Below are positions 47,495 to 56,563 of a stretch of 64,000 nt of DNA, one piece after another; the first letter of the stretch is position 1; the number at the start of each line of letters is the position of its first letter. Source of the stretch: Neisseria animaloris (GTDB lineage Bacteria; Pseudomonadota; Gammaproteobacteria; Burkholderiales; Neisseriaceae); NCBI RefSeq assembly GCF_900637855.1, contig NZ_LR134440.1, forward strand, positions 1,798,001 to 1,862,000, in the 5' to 3' direction. The notes under the pieces were generated by a model. It was not told where the DNA came from. It was given only the letters and a program-made list of their open reading frames with translations, and made no database searches. Both the position numbers and the translations under genes were made by a program.

Positions 47495-47528
47495 GAGGCC
47501 GTCTGAAAATAATTGTTCAGACGGCCTC
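47495..47528. terminator. DUS terminator of the sit operon
   Basis: A 13-bp inverted AG-DUS pair begins 28 bases after sitD. Confidence 0.72.
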
Positions 47529-47536
47529 TTCACAGG

Positions 47537-47724
47537 TAGGGCAGGCATCTCTTCCCGCCATTGTGGGTATTTCCAGAAGCAAGAAACAAAATATTCAAAA
47601 GATGAAAGGCCGTCTGAACAATTATTTTCAGACGGCCTTATCCGGTATATGTTGGGGCACCCCCGCCGGTTTCTCGCTTGGTTTGAACCATAAGCAGTTG
47701 CGGCGTGCAAGGATGCCCACCTTA
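47537..47724. repeat. Inverted-repeat element, copy C, split by a DUS pair
   Basis: Left arm 47537-47559 and right arm 47702-47724 match the arms of copy A, but about 140 bases lie between them, including an inverted DUS pair (47606-47639). The right flank (GATGTTTGATTG onward) also resembles the flank of copy A near 38171, so both descend from one longer unit. It lies in the 587-base sitD-katA gap, which holds no gene. Confidence 0.65.
47606..47639. terminator. DUS hairpin inside repeat copy C
   Basis: A 13-bp inverted AG-DUS pair. It appears to have been inserted into or grown within the repeat element; no gene is close enough to need it as a terminator. Confidence 0.5.
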
Positions 47725-47891
47725 CGGATAGATGTTTGATTGTACTGGTGTGGAAAGGTTTGGTTCGGAATGGGGTGGAACATCATCTGATTTTGCGTAC
47801 ACCGACACGGAGTCTAAATAATTCTGAATATAAGAGCAAAGGCCGTCTGAAAAGCCTGTCGGTAAGTTTTTAGATAGAGCCTCTTCACGGT

Positions 47892-47959
47892 TAGGGTGGG
47901 TATCCTTGCCCGCCGTTGGGCATTGTTTGGTAGGAATGCGGGCAAGAATGCCCGCCCTA
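47892..47959. repeat. Inverted-repeat element, copy B
   Basis: A 68-bp element with arms TAGGGTGGGTATCC...GCCCGCC and the complement, sharing GTTGGGCATTGTTT with copy A. It has the same length as copy A and lies just before the katA terminator. Confidence 0.72.
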
Positions 47960-47980
47960 CGGGATTGTTGTTTCAAAACC

Positions 47981-48011
47981 AAAGGCCGTCTGAAAATTTC
48001 AGACGGCCTTT
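47981..48011. terminator. DUS terminator downstream of katA
   Basis: A 15-bp inverted DUS pair with one-base loop, about 40 bases beyond the katA stop. Confidence 0.75.
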
Positions 48012-48053
48012 CCAATCACCTTAATTCAATAAGGTTTCAAACTGAACAACAGC

Positions 48054-49583
48054 TTATGCTTTGTAGTCGCTGAAGTCGATCAAACCGGGCTGGCCCATAG
48101 CAGGGTCGGTTTTGTACGCAGCCATTGCGTCGGCAACAGTCATACCCAAAGCTTTGGCAACGCCTTCACCGTAAGCCGGATCGCAAGCGTAGCAGTTGCG
48201 GATGTGGCGGTATTTGATGAAGTCCAGCGCATCGCCCATACCGGCAGCGGTGTTTTTGAACAAGGTTTCTTTTTGTTCGCAGCTCAACAAGTTAAACAAG
48301 GCACGCGGTTGGCTGAAGTAGTCGGAATCATCTTCGCGGTAGTTCCAGAAAGCAGCATCACCGTTGATTTTCAAAGGCGGCTCGGCGTATTGGGCTTGCT
48401 CTTGCCATTGGCCGAAGCTGTTCGGCTCGTAATGGATGGTGCTGCCGTAGTTGCCGTCAACACGGCCTTGACCGTCGCGGGCATTGCTGTGTACGGGGCA
48501 ACGCGGTGCGTTCACCGGAATCTGATGGTGGTTCACACCCAAGCGGTAGCGTTGCGCGTCGGCGTAGTTAAACAGACGGGCTTGCAGCATACGGTCGGGA
48601 GACACGCTGATACCGGGAACCAGATTGCTCGGTGCAAATGCAGATTGCTCAACATCGGCAAAGAAGTTTTCAGGGTTGCGGTTCAGTTCGAATTCACCTA
48701 CTTCGATCAACGGGTAGTCTTTTTTCGGCCAGATTTTGGTCAGGTCGAACGGATGGTAAGGCACTTTTTCAGCATCGGCTTCAGGCATTACTTGAATATA
48801 CATGGTCCATTTCGGGAAATCGCCTTTCTCGATAGACTCATATAGATCGCGCTGATGGCTTTCGCGGTCGTCGGCGATTACTGCGGCGGCTTCTTCGTTG
48901 CTCAGGTTTTTAATGCCTTGCTGGGTGCGGAAGTGGAATTTCACCCAGAAGCGCTCGTTTTGAGCGTTGATGAAGCTGTAAGTGTGACTGCCGAAACCGT
49001 GCATATGGCGGTAAGAAGCAGGAATACCGCGGTCGCTCATCACGATAGTTACTTGGTGGAACGATTCGGGCAACAGCGTCCAGAAGTCCCAGTTGTTGGT
49101 AGCGGAACGCATATTGGTGCGGGGGTCGCGTTTTACCGCTTTGTTCAAATCGGGGAACTTACGCGGGTCGCGCAGGAAGAATACGGGCGTGTTGTTACCC
49201 ACCATATCCCAGTTGCCTTCTTCGGTATAGAACTTCAAGGCGAAACCGCGGATGTCGCGCTCGGCATCGGCCGCACCACGCTCACCGGCTACTGTGGTGA
49301 AGCGGGCGAACATTTCGGTTTTTTTACCGATTTCGCTGAAAATTTTGGCCTTGGTGTATTGAGTGATGTCGTGGGTAACGGTGAACGTACCGAAAGCACC
49401 GGAACCTTTAGCGTGCATACGACGCTCGGGAATCACTTCGCGTACGAAATTAGCCAGTTTTTCGTTCAGCCACAAATCTTGGGCCAACAGCGGGCCGCGC
49501 GGACCGGCAGTCATACTGTTTTGGTTATCGACAACGGGCGCACCGTTATTCATGGTTAAGTGGGTTACAGGACATTTGGACAT
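48054..49583 (-). CDS. katA: Monofunctional heme catalase
   Basis: The 509-residue small-subunit catalase degrades hydrogen peroxide. Catalytic His57 lies in [14 protein letters not shown], the conserved Asn in GNNTPVFF (131-132), and the proximal heme ligand Tyr341 in [14 protein letters not shown]. The length suits clade 3 enzymes that bind NADPH. AAGGAGC lies upstream of the start. The 294-base AT-rich gap to the next gene should carry an OxyR-type control region, but I could not define a site. Confidence 0.96.
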   Translation of the reverse strand: MSKCPVTHLTMNNGAPVVDNQNSMTAGPRGPLLAQDLWLNEKLANFVREVIPERRMHAKGSGAFGTFTVTHDITQYTKAKIFSEIGKKTEMFARFTTVAGERGAADAERDIRGFALKFYTEEGNWDMVGNNTPVFFLRDPRKFPDLNKAVKRDPRTNMRSATNNWDFWTLLPESFHQVTIVMSDRGIPASYRHMHGFGSHTYSFINAQNERFWVKFHFRTQQGIKNLSNEEAAAVIADDRESHQRDLYESIEKGDFPKWTMYIQVMPEADAEKVPYHPFDLTKIWPKKDYPLIEVGEFELNRNPENFFADVEQSAFAPSNLVPGISVSPDRMLQARLFNYADAQRYRLGVNHHQIPVNAPRCPVHSNARDGQGRVDGNYGSTIHYEPNSFGQWQEQAQYAEPPLKINGDAAFWNYREDDSDYFSQPRALFNLLSCEQKETLFKNTAAGMGDALDFIKYRHIRNCYACDPAYGEGVAKALGMTVADAMAAYKTDPAMGQPGLIDFSDYKA

Positions 49584-49877
49584 GGTTTGTGCTCCTTGAA
49601 AAAATCAGTAGTTATAAAAAATGATATGTGTGTGTTTGTTCAGCGTACAACAGCAAATGTTATATCGGGCTTTGTAGTGCAATATCCTTTTATTTCATTT
49701 GCCTTAATCTATGGAACGAACTATACATTAAGATTTTCACTATTAAAACTATGACTTCGATTTATTTTAGTTATTTTTAATCGGAAATTAAATATTGATA
49801 GGTTATTTTAACATTATCGAAAACACTTTGTTTTGACGTAAAATAAAGCATCTTTAGGCCACCATAACACAAAAACC

Positions 49878-50111
49878 ATGCAAGGAACTGTTTATTTGGA
49901 AGATAACGAATACATCGCTCTGTGCGACCTGTTGAAACTGGCTGGCCTAACCGACAGCGGCGGGCAAGCAAAAGCAGCCATTGCGGCAGGCGACGTGTTG
50001 CGGAACGGCGAAACCGAAACCCGTAAAACAGCCAAAATACGCGGCGGCGACATCATCGAATTTGACGGCGCAGTGTTAGAGGTAGTGGATGGATACGACC
50101 CCGAAGCTTAA
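49878..50111 (+). CDS. S4-domain RNA-binding protein, YbcJ-like
   Basis: A 77-residue protein made of little more than an S4 RNA-binding fold: LCDLLKLAGLTDSGGQAKAA then GDVLRNGETETRK. Relatives such as YbcJ are thought to bind structured RNA, perhaps ribosomal. The next gene starts 23 bases inside its end, so the pair is translationally coupled. Confidence 0.85.
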   Translation: MQGTVYLEDNEYIALCDLLKLAGLTDSGGQAKAAIAAGDVLRNGETETRKTAKIRGGDIIEFDGAVLEVVDGYDPEA

Positions 50112-50319
50112 ACCGGAAGACCTGCTCCCGGAGCCTGTACGCCCCGAAGCATGGGAATGCTGCGGCAGCGATTGCGGCGATGCCTGCATTCAAACGATTT
50201 ATTGGAATGAAAAAGCCAAATACGACGAACAGCAGAAAATCCGGCGGGAACAATCGGCTGCAAAAGCCGGTGTATTTTCAGACGGCCTGAATGGCGGTTC
50301 TGAAAATGAGGCCGTCTGA
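50089..50319 (+). CDS. Small oxidoreductase-like cysteine protein
   Basis: The 76-residue product matches the oxidoreductase-like N-terminal domain (PF09791 type): PVRPEAWECCGSDCGDACIQTIYW, with four cysteines in a tight cluster (ECCGSDCGDAC). The role is unknown; metal or redox binding is plausible. The C-terminus is translated through two uptake sequences (FSDGL and EAV-stop), a sign that the original end was replaced. Confidence 0.75.
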   Translation: MDTTPKLKPEDLLPEPVRPEAWECCGSDCGDACIQTIYWNEKAKYDEQQKIRREQSAAKAGVFSDGLNGGSENEAV

Positions 50320-50329
50320 AAGTATTGTT

Positions 50330-51166
50330 ATGATAGATCTCCATTGCCACTCCAATATTTCAGACGGCCTGTTAAGCCCTGCCGAAGTTGCACGTTTGGC
50401 ACATGCCAATGGTTGCACCATGTTGGCGTTGACCGACCACGACCATACCGGCGGGCTGGCCGAAGCGCGTGCCGAAGCGGAAAAGCTCGGCATGCGTTTT
50501 ATTAATGGTGTGGAAGTTTCCGTAACATGGCGCAAGCGCACGATACATATCGTCGGGTTGGATTTCGACGAGCATAACAAACCGCTGCAAAACCTGTTGG
50601 CCGAAGTACGCAAAGGCCGTCTGAAACGTTTGGAGGCCATTGCTGCGAAGCTGGAAAAGAAGGGCATAAGCAGTGCCTATGAAGGTGCGCTGGCTTTGGC
50701 GGCCAATCCTGAAATGGTCAGCCGCACCCATATTGCAGAATTTCTGATTAACGAAGGCCATGTACGCAACAAGCAGCAGGCGTTTACCAAATATTTGGGG
50801 GATGGCAAGTCTGCTTCGGTGCCGCATGACTGGACAACGTTGGAAGCGTGTTTAGCGGCCATTAACGGAGCGGGCGGTATCGCGGTAATTGCCCATCCGA
50901 TGCGCTATGGCTTTTCTGCAACGGCCAAGCGTAACCTGTTTGAAGAGTTTAAGGCTTTGGGCGGGCAGGGCATTGAAGTACACAGTGGCAACTGCGATAA
51001 AAACGACCGCTTAAACTATGCTTTGCTGGCACAACGCTATGACTTGCTGGTGAGCGCAGGGAGCGATTTTCACCGGCCGAACGATTACAGCGGCGGCATC
51101 TTGGGGGCATGTCCCGAGCTGCCGGAAATCTGTAATCCTGTTTGGCTGCAATTCAAACCGGTATAG
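50330..51166 (+). CDS. PHP-domain 3',5'-nucleotide phosphatase (RNase AM / TrpH type)
   Basis: The 278-residue product has all PHP metal motifs: DLHCHSNISDG at the start, ALTDHDHTGG, AHPMRYGF and GSDFHRPN. YciV/TrpH enzymes hydrolyse 3',5'-nucleoside bisphosphates and trim RNA 5' ends. ATG 50330 begins the family core; the frame also opens at 50291 within the previous gene. An in-frame DUS at about 50358 encodes ISDGLL in the first metal loop region. Confidence 0.9.
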   Translation: MIDLHCHSNISDGLLSPAEVARLAHANGCTMLALTDHDHTGGLAEARAEAEKLGMRFINGVEVSVTWRKRTIHIVGLDFDEHNKPLQNLLAEVRKGRLKRLEAIAAKLEKKGISSAYEGALALAANPEMVSRTHIAEFLINEGHVRNKQQAFTKYLGDGKSASVPHDWTTLEACLAAINGAGGIAVIAHPMRYGFSATAKRNLFEEFKALGGQGIEVHSGNCDKNDRLNYALLAQRYDLLVSAGSDFHRPNDYSGGILGACPELPEICNPVWLQFKPV

Positions 51167-51440
51167 CCGCTTTGCCATTTCATGGTCTTTCTCCGGAGGG
51201 GTTGAAAGCAGAAAACAGTGTTGATGAGGGCGGTTTACAACATAAAAATAGCTTCTCAATATGGCGCAATGTTCAAGATTTGTTATTAATATCAACAACT
51301 TGTTTTTATCTTACTTAATATTACATTTGGCAGTCTTTCTATAAAACCGAACAATCCTATAATCCTTTTCGTGCATGCGCTGTCTGATTTTTGAGACAGT
51401 AGGCTGTGCCGGATATCTTAACTTGATGAAAGAAAAAAAT

Positions 51441-51815
51441 ATGAAAATCTTATCTACTGCGTTATTGGTGGCTGCTACATTGGTTGCCGGTGTTGCTCAT
51501 GCTGATGCCGGTCCTGCAGTAAGAAAATCTTCAGTAAACTATACCTGCCAACAAGGTAAAAGAGTTAAAGTAACTTACGGCTTCAACAAACAAAATCTGC
51601 CTGTGTATGCCTCGGCTTATGTACACGGTAAAACCCGTTACATGCCAATTAATTTGAACAGCTCAGATAATGTAGACACTATTTTCGGTGATGAAGACAA
51701 CTTCAAATTGAGTACCGACTACATGACTCGAGCCAATCACCGCTCTAAATCAATCATGATTACTTCGCCGGGTCAGGAAATTGTTTTCAAAAGCTGTAAT
51801 CCCCGCCGCCGTTAA
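51441..51815 (+). CDS. ACP-type surface protein, C-type lysozyme inhibitor
   Basis: The 124-residue product resembles the Neisseria adhesin complex protein, a small outer-membrane beta-barrel-like protein shown to inhibit C-type lysozyme (MliC-like) and aid adhesion. A Sec signal ends at AHA (about 21). The mature part has one Cys pair, Cys36 in YTCQQGKRVKVTYGFNKQ and Cys119 near the end, plus PVYASAYVHGKTRYMPINL. ATG 51441 fits the signal; an ATG five codons earlier is possible. A DUS hairpin follows. Confidence 0.85.
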   Translation: MKILSTALLVAATLVAGVAHADAGPAVRKSSVNYTCQQGKRVKVTYGFNKQNLPVYASAYVHGKTRYMPINLNSSDNVDTIFGDEDNFKLSTDYMTRANHRSKSIMITSPGQEIVFKSCNPRRR

Positions 51816-51836
51816 AATTTCGGGTTGACGCACAAT

Positions 51837-51868
51837 AAAGGCCGTCTGAATTACATCAGACGGCTTTT
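51837..51868. terminator. DUS hairpin after the ACP gene
   Basis: An inverted DUS pair with a slightly imperfect stem and a T run on the plus strand, 22 bases past the stop. Confidence 0.7.
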
Positions 51869-51932
51869 ATTCATTATATAATTCTAAATTTATAGAATAT
51901 ATTTGAACATAACGACAAGTAAGGAACACAAT

Positions 51933-52553
51933 ATGGCACAATTTTTCGCCATCCACCCCGACAACCCGCAAGAGCGGTTGATCAAACAGGCGGTGGACAT
52001 CATTAGGAAAGGAGGCGTAGTTGCTTACCCTACCGATTCTTGTTATGCACTTGGTTGCCATTTGGGCGACAAAGAAGCCATGGAGCGCATTCTGCGTATC
52101 CGTCAAATTGACCTGAAGCATCATTTAACTTTAATGTGCGCCGATTTAAGCGAGCTGGGCACTTATGCCAAAGTGGATAACGGCCAGTTCCGTCAGTTAA
52201 AAGCTGCTACTCCGGGCAGCTATACCTTTATTTTGCAAGCCACCAAAGAAGTGCCGAACCGCACTCTGCACCCCAAGCGTAAAACCATCGGCTTGCGTGT
52301 ACCCGACAATAAAATCGCATTGGCTTTGTTAACAGAATTGGGGGAGCCGTTGTTGAGTTGTACGCTGATGCTGCCGGAAGACGACGAACCGCTGACCGAT
52401 CCGTATGAAATCCGCGACCGTTTGGAGCATTCCGTAGACTTGGTAATCGACGGCGGCTGGTGTGGCACCGAACCTACCTCGGTTATCGATATGACCGACG
52501 GCGTGGAACTGATTCGCGAAGGGAAAGGCGATGTAGCATTGTTCGGTTTATAA
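51933..52553 (+). CDS. YciO/Sua5/YrdC-family protein
   Basis: The 206-residue product is a stand-alone YrdC-fold protein closest in layout to YciO. Typical features are GGVVAYPTDSCYALGCHLGDKEAMERILRIRQ (split across the nucleotide pocket), HHLTLMCADLSELG and TIGLRVPD. YrdC/Sua5 make threonylcarbamoyl-AMP for tRNA t6A; the exact role of YciO is less certain. ATG 51933 has AAGGAA upstream. Confidence 0.88.
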   Translation: MAQFFAIHPDNPQERLIKQAVDIIRKGGVVAYPTDSCYALGCHLGDKEAMERILRIRQIDLKHHLTLMCADLSELGTYAKVDNGQFRQLKAATPGSYTFILQATKEVPNRTLHPKRKTIGLRVPDNKIALALLTELGEPLLSCTLMLPEDDEPLTDPYEIRDRLEHSVDLVIDGGWCGTEPTSVIDMTDGVELIREGKGDVALFGL

Positions 52554-52571
52554 CGATGCCGTCTGAAAATG

Positions 52572-52642
52572 TAGGCCGGGCATTCCCATCTGCCGAAAAC
52601 TTAATGAAATAAGTTGGATGACAAGTGGAGATACCCGCCTTA
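52572..52642. repeat. Inverted-repeat element, diverged copy D
   Basis: Arms 52572-52594 (TAGGCCGGGCATTCC...) and 52620-52642 are recognisably related to copies A-C but with several mismatches. An AT-dialect DUS (52556-52567) abuts the left side. Confidence 0.5.
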
Positions 52643-52726
52643 CGAAGCTGTAATTATTGTGCAATAGGACTGAACCGGTATCTGTTTTCCGGCTACTAAG
52701 TCAGGTAAAGGATAGAAAGGCAGACC

Positions 52727-53339
52727 ATGAAATTATTTTTAACTTCTTATTTTGCACAAACGTTTTCCTTGTTACCGCCGTTTCTCAGTGAACCGATGCA
52801 AGGAAAAACGGTCAGTTTCATTTCGACGGCTGCGGATGTAGAAACCGCAGATTTCTATGTAGAAGAAGCCCGTCAGGTTTGGCAGGCTTGGGGCGTAGAA
52901 ATTGACGAAATTGATGTAGCGGTATTACGAGGTAGAAGAAATTGCTCGAAAATTACACTATAACCACTATATCTATGTAAGCGGCGGCAATACTTTTTAT
53001 TTGCTGGCACAGCTGCGGCGGAAACGAGCGGATAAGGTGTTGGTAGATTTAATTACTTCCGGCAAACCTTATATCGGCGAATCGGCAGGCAGCATGATTT
53101 TGGCAGATGATCTGTCTTATGTGCACCAAATGGATGAAGTGGGTAAAGCCGAATACGATACGCAGCATGGTTTGGGCTTATTGGACATCTGCCCGTTACC
53201 GCATGATGGGGAACAACCTTTTGCGGAAACCACCCGAATCATCCGGAAGCGGTATGCACATTTGCCTCTCTACCCGCTTAACAATTCACAAGCACTATTA
53301 ATAAATGGCAGTAAGCCTGTTATATATCAGGCCGTCTGA
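52727..53339 (+). pseudogene. pepE: Frameshifted peptidase E (S51 family)
   Basis: Two overlapping pieces of one S51 aspartyl dipeptidase lie in different frames. The first covers 52727 to about 52925 (MKLFLTSYFAQTF to EIDEIDVAVL); the second continues as EVEEIARKLHYNHYIYVSGG, then IGESAGSMIL with the nucleophile Ser, then LGLLDICPLPHDGE and the end. A one-base gain (or two-base loss) at about 52925-52930 explains the shift. Everything else is intact, so this is either a recent mutation or a sequence error. The enzyme would cut Asp-X dipeptides. Confidence 0.8.
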
Positions 53340-53380
53340 AACTTTCAAACGGCTTCACACCACACTAAAAAAGGAAAAAC

Positions 53381-54031
53381 ATGTTTCAAAATTTTGATTT
53401 AGGCGTATTTTTATTGGCCTTGTTACCGGTGTTGTTGGCGATTACCGTTCATGAAGCGGCACACGGTTATGCAGCACGCTATTGGGGCGACCGTACTGCC
53501 GAGCAGCTCGGCAGGCTCACGCTCAATCCGATTGCGCATATCGATTTGTTGGGTACGGTTGTTGTGCCGCTGTTGATGTTTTTGTTTACACCGTTTTTAT
53601 TTGGCTGGGCAAAGCCGGTGCCGATTATGGCGCGTAATTTCCGCGATATACGTATGGGCATGAGAACAGTAGCGATTGCCGGGCCATTGTCTAATCTGGC
53701 TATGGCTTTCGGTTGGGGGCTGGCGGTGGCATTGGCACCGCACGTGCCCAAGGCATTCCAATATCCATTGGGAGAAATGGCTAAATACGGTGTGCTGATT
53801 AATGCTGTGCTGTTTGTGTTGAACATGATTCCGATTCTGCCGTTGGATGGCGGGCGTTTCGTCGACAGTTTCCTGCCTGCCCGTGCGTCTATGCAGTTTC
53901 GTAAAATCGAACCCTACGGCACTTGGGTGATTTTACTGCTGTTGATGACAGGTGTGTTAGGTTCGATCATGATGCCGTTTGTGCGGGGTATTATCGTACT
54001 GGTAGGCTCGGTGGCAAATTTGTTTATGTAA
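53381..54031 (+). CDS. Site-2 protease family (M50) membrane metalloprotease
   Basis: A 216-residue minimal rhomboid-free S2P-type protease with about six helices. The zinc motif HEAAH lies at 24-28 in the first helix, and the second zinc motif NMIPILPLDGGRF near 148. It has no PDZ or CBS domain, like many short bacterial members whose substrates are unknown. The ATG has AAGGAAA upstream. Confidence 0.9.
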   Translation: MFQNFDLGVFLLALLPVLLAITVHEAAHGYAARYWGDRTAEQLGRLTLNPIAHIDLLGTVVVPLLMFLFTPFLFGWAKPVPIMARNFRDIRMGMRTVAIAGPLSNLAMAFGWGLAVALAPHVPKAFQYPLGEMAKYGVLINAVLFVLNMIPILPLDGGRFVDSFLPARASMQFRKIEPYGTWVILLLLMTGVLGSIMMPFVRGIIVLVGSVANLFM

Positions 54032-54039
54032 GCAAGAAA

Positions 54040-54066
54040 GGCCGTCTGAATACATTTCAGACGGCC
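54040..54066. terminator. DUS hairpin after the site-2 protease gene
   Basis: An 11-bp inverted DUS pair nine bases after the stop. It is the last paired uptake sequence before the accessory region. Confidence 0.65.
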
Positions 54067-54162
54067 GCAGATTCAGATTTGAAGGATAGCTTTAACTTTC
54101 TATCACGGAAGAAGGCCGGTATGCGTTAGCATACTGGCTTTTTATAACATAAAGAGATTGCA

Positions 54163-54384
54163 ATGAGTTATTCACAACTGACCGAAGACGAGCGATACCG
54201 CATCCAGTACCTCTTCTGTAACCAAGCCCTCTCTGAAATCGTCAAGCAGATTAACTGTCATAAAAGCGTATTAGCTACGAAATCAAACGGTACTGTACTT
54301 AAGGACGGCAGCAAAAGTGGCAGATCAAGCAGTGTAAACTTACTTCTGTTAGCCTTATCATTCGTAGGAAAAGGGACTGAGTAA
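54163..54384 (+). mobile_element. IS30-family transposase remnant
   Basis: The first residues, MSYSQLTEDERYRIQYLF, are the typical N-terminus of IS30-family transposases (IS1655-like elements of Neisseria). The helix-turn-helix that should follow (HKSxISYEIKR) is shifted: it continues one frame over from about 54263 as ISYEIKRY and then stops. The catalytic DDE part is missing. It marks the left edge of the FrpC-like accessory region. Confidence 0.7.
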
Positions 54385-54683
54385 AAATACCAACAAATTT
54401 ATATGCTAATACTTTCCCACACAAACTGATTTTTGCTACATCAGCCATCATAAGATTGGAAGGGTTCAAGAGGAGTTAAACCGTCAGGTAAGAAAATACT
54501 TAGCTATGCAAGGCTAAGTATTTTATTCTTAAATCTGTTTCCTCCGGTTTTTTGATTGCCATATTTCAAATTTGAATCGAAATTTACCAGAAAACAAGAC
54601 AAAACCGCTGCCATTCCTGTTCAGATGAGAGTAGAGCGGTTTTATCTTTTCTGGTTTTGTTCAGAGCTGAAGGTTTTGGCTTG
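54385..54683. other. Gap between IS30 remnant and FrpC-like pseudogene
   Basis: About 300 bases of AT-rich DNA with no gene beyond the hairpin at 54493-54524. It may hold further decayed IS sequence. Confidence 0.5.
54493..54524. terminator. Hairpin terminator at the edge of the accessory region
   Basis: A perfect 12-bp stem (AAAATACTTAGC and complement) with an 8-base loop and flanking A/T runs. Unlike those elsewhere it is not DUS-based. It lies downstream of the minus-strand FrpC-like pseudogene. Confidence 0.75.
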
Positions 54684-55789
54684 TCAAACGACCAAATTCA
54701 TAATCTCGTTATTAGCCAGTTTTTTATCTGCAAAAGTAAAATGAGCATGACGGTAATTTTCAGAGTAAAAATATCCCTGTACTGTTACCTGATCGTCTTT
54801 ACCAAAGGCTTTTACCAATAAATCATTACCTGACCGGCTGAAAATCGCATGGGTAGATTCCGCATCTTCAAACAGCCAGCAGATTATCTATACTGATACT
54901 TCCACTGTCGTAATTTGATACAGTATCTCGGCCATGCCCTTTGACAAAGATATAAGTATCTCTGCCTTCTCCCCCGACTAAGTAATCGTTGCCGATACCG
55001 ATGATTAGAACATCGTTGCCTGCTCCACCGCAAAAGTGGTTGTTGCCGTTGCCCAAACGGGTGCTTACATCTTGATAGGCTGTGTTAAGCGATTGGATGT
55101 TCAGGGATTCGAGTGTGAACAACTCGTTTTCTTGGCTGATGTCGTCTTGGTTGAGATCGCACCATACGCGCAGTTGTTTGAAGGCTTCGTCTTGTGCGTC
55201 GATAAGGCCGTCTGAATTGCGGTCGATAACCAGCAGGCCGTCATCGGCCGACACCCAGCCCGTAGCCGTGCGGATGCCGTCTTTGTTATGGTCGAACAGC
55301 GCACCGTGATAGCCCTGCGTGCCGACGGTTTCGATGCCGTCGCCGTCGAGGTCGAGTACCGAAGGATCGACGATGTGGTATTTGCCGTCGCGATTGGAGT
55401 TTTTGTAATCATTAAATGCTCTATATCCAGCCTCAAATCCGGCAGCAATTCCAAATGCTGCAAGTGCTCCTAATTTTGTAGCAGGATTAATAGAAACTGC
55501 TACAAGATGCGGCGATAGGAGCGATATTACCAGCTACTGCAATTGCATCAGACAAAGAAACTTTACCTGTTTTATCAAAATCATTAATCATTTTCCCTAA
55601 AGTTAAAGTTGCCGCACCCGCATTAGTAGCAATAGCCAAACCTGCCGTAGTTGGATTTAAAGCAATAGCTCGTAATGCCGCTACCGTTTGAGACAAGCCC
55701 GTTCAACACCAATTGAGTTATTTGCATATAAGTGTGCCTTCCATACCTGAAACTGCTCCATTTACAGCTTCCAATAATGCTCTACTCAT
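54684..55789 (-). pseudogene. FrpC/RTX-like effector, cassette 1 (four frameshifts)
   Basis: Read across frames, the gene starts at ATG 55789 (AGGAG site) with an Ala/Gly-rich N-terminal module (ALRAIALNPTTAGLAIATNA). Then come HIVDP, the Asp-Pro of a FrpC-type self-processing module, and DxDxDG calcium loops. The SPM breaks off at LGNGNN and is fused to RTX nonapeptides ([18 protein letters not shown]). After another shift at about 54870 it ends in the RTX tail SGNDLLVKAFGKDDQVTVQ to stop 54684. Shifts are seen near 55725, 55695, 55510 and 54870. Known FrpC cleaves at Asp-Pro with calcium and links to lysines. This copy cannot make a full product. Confidence 0.8.
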
Positions 55790-55804
55790 AATAAAACTCC
55801 TAGA

Positions 55805-56303
55805 TTACTTGCTACAAGAATTATATATTGATGTAATTAAGAAAGATTTATCTTCCTTATACTGAAATAAATCATTTCTAAAAAATCCAGATTCATGTGT
55901 AATTTCTAACTCCTTCAAAATTTTAGGTACTATAATTTTTTCATACACTCCTTCTTTGAAACATTTCACTCTTGAATCTATTGTCATTGTAGAAACATTA
56001 TCTTTATCTATAAAAATCCAAGTAGATATTTTATCTTTCGCACATATATCTAAACTTTTTTTAGTTACAAATTGCTTTGGATTAGAATTTGAATTATTTC
56101 TTTTAAAACAGAGACAAATATCTGTAATACTCTTATCAAATTCGGACTTTTCCACATACAAAGGAACAGAAGTAATTAGAGCTCTTTCAAATGATGTACA
56201 ACTTAATAAATCAGGATTTTCCGAATGTTTTTTCGAGACAAGTATAAATATATTACTATTAAAATAAAAGGTAGAATAAACATAGAGATATAGATTTTTT
56301 CAT
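55805..56303 (-). pseudogene. Cassette-1 partner: probable exported protein, split signal
   Basis: I do not recognise the family. The main frame (55805 to about 56285) carries LVSKKHSENPDLLSC, KSITDICLCFKRNN and DKISTWIFIDKDN, hydrophilic with six or seven cysteines, and ends just upstream of cassette 1. It has no ATG at a proper place; TTG 56161 is internal. A signal-like start MKKSISLCLFYLLF lies one frame away at 56303, so a frameshift in a T-rich run near 56262 probably cut it off. It may be a lipoprotein or periplasmic partner of the effector. Confidence 0.5.
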
Positions 56304-56563
56304 TTAAACCAAACCTAACAAAACTTTTTATTCATAAATTAAAATAGAAATGTGAAACCTTAACTAACATAAATGACAGCATATCAAATCCAAACATAGA
56401 AATAAAATTAAATAATTTTAGATTAAGAAAATCACGCATATAAAACCTAAAACCCTTACAACATAAAATAATCAGCAACCGATTAAATCATTGTAATCTA
56501 TTTGCTTGGTACGACTTGGATTGTTATATGTACAATCTTTCATTTTTCACCTCAAAATTAGGA

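Noticed and set aside
47495..47960. CRISPR-like array of repeats near the sit operon
   Set aside because: The repeats are uptake sequences and inverted elements without regular spacing or spacers of even length.
54556..54744. 62-residue plus-strand frame
   Set aside because: It overlaps the RTX tail of the cassette-1 pseudogene, which is clearly coding-derived on the minus strand.
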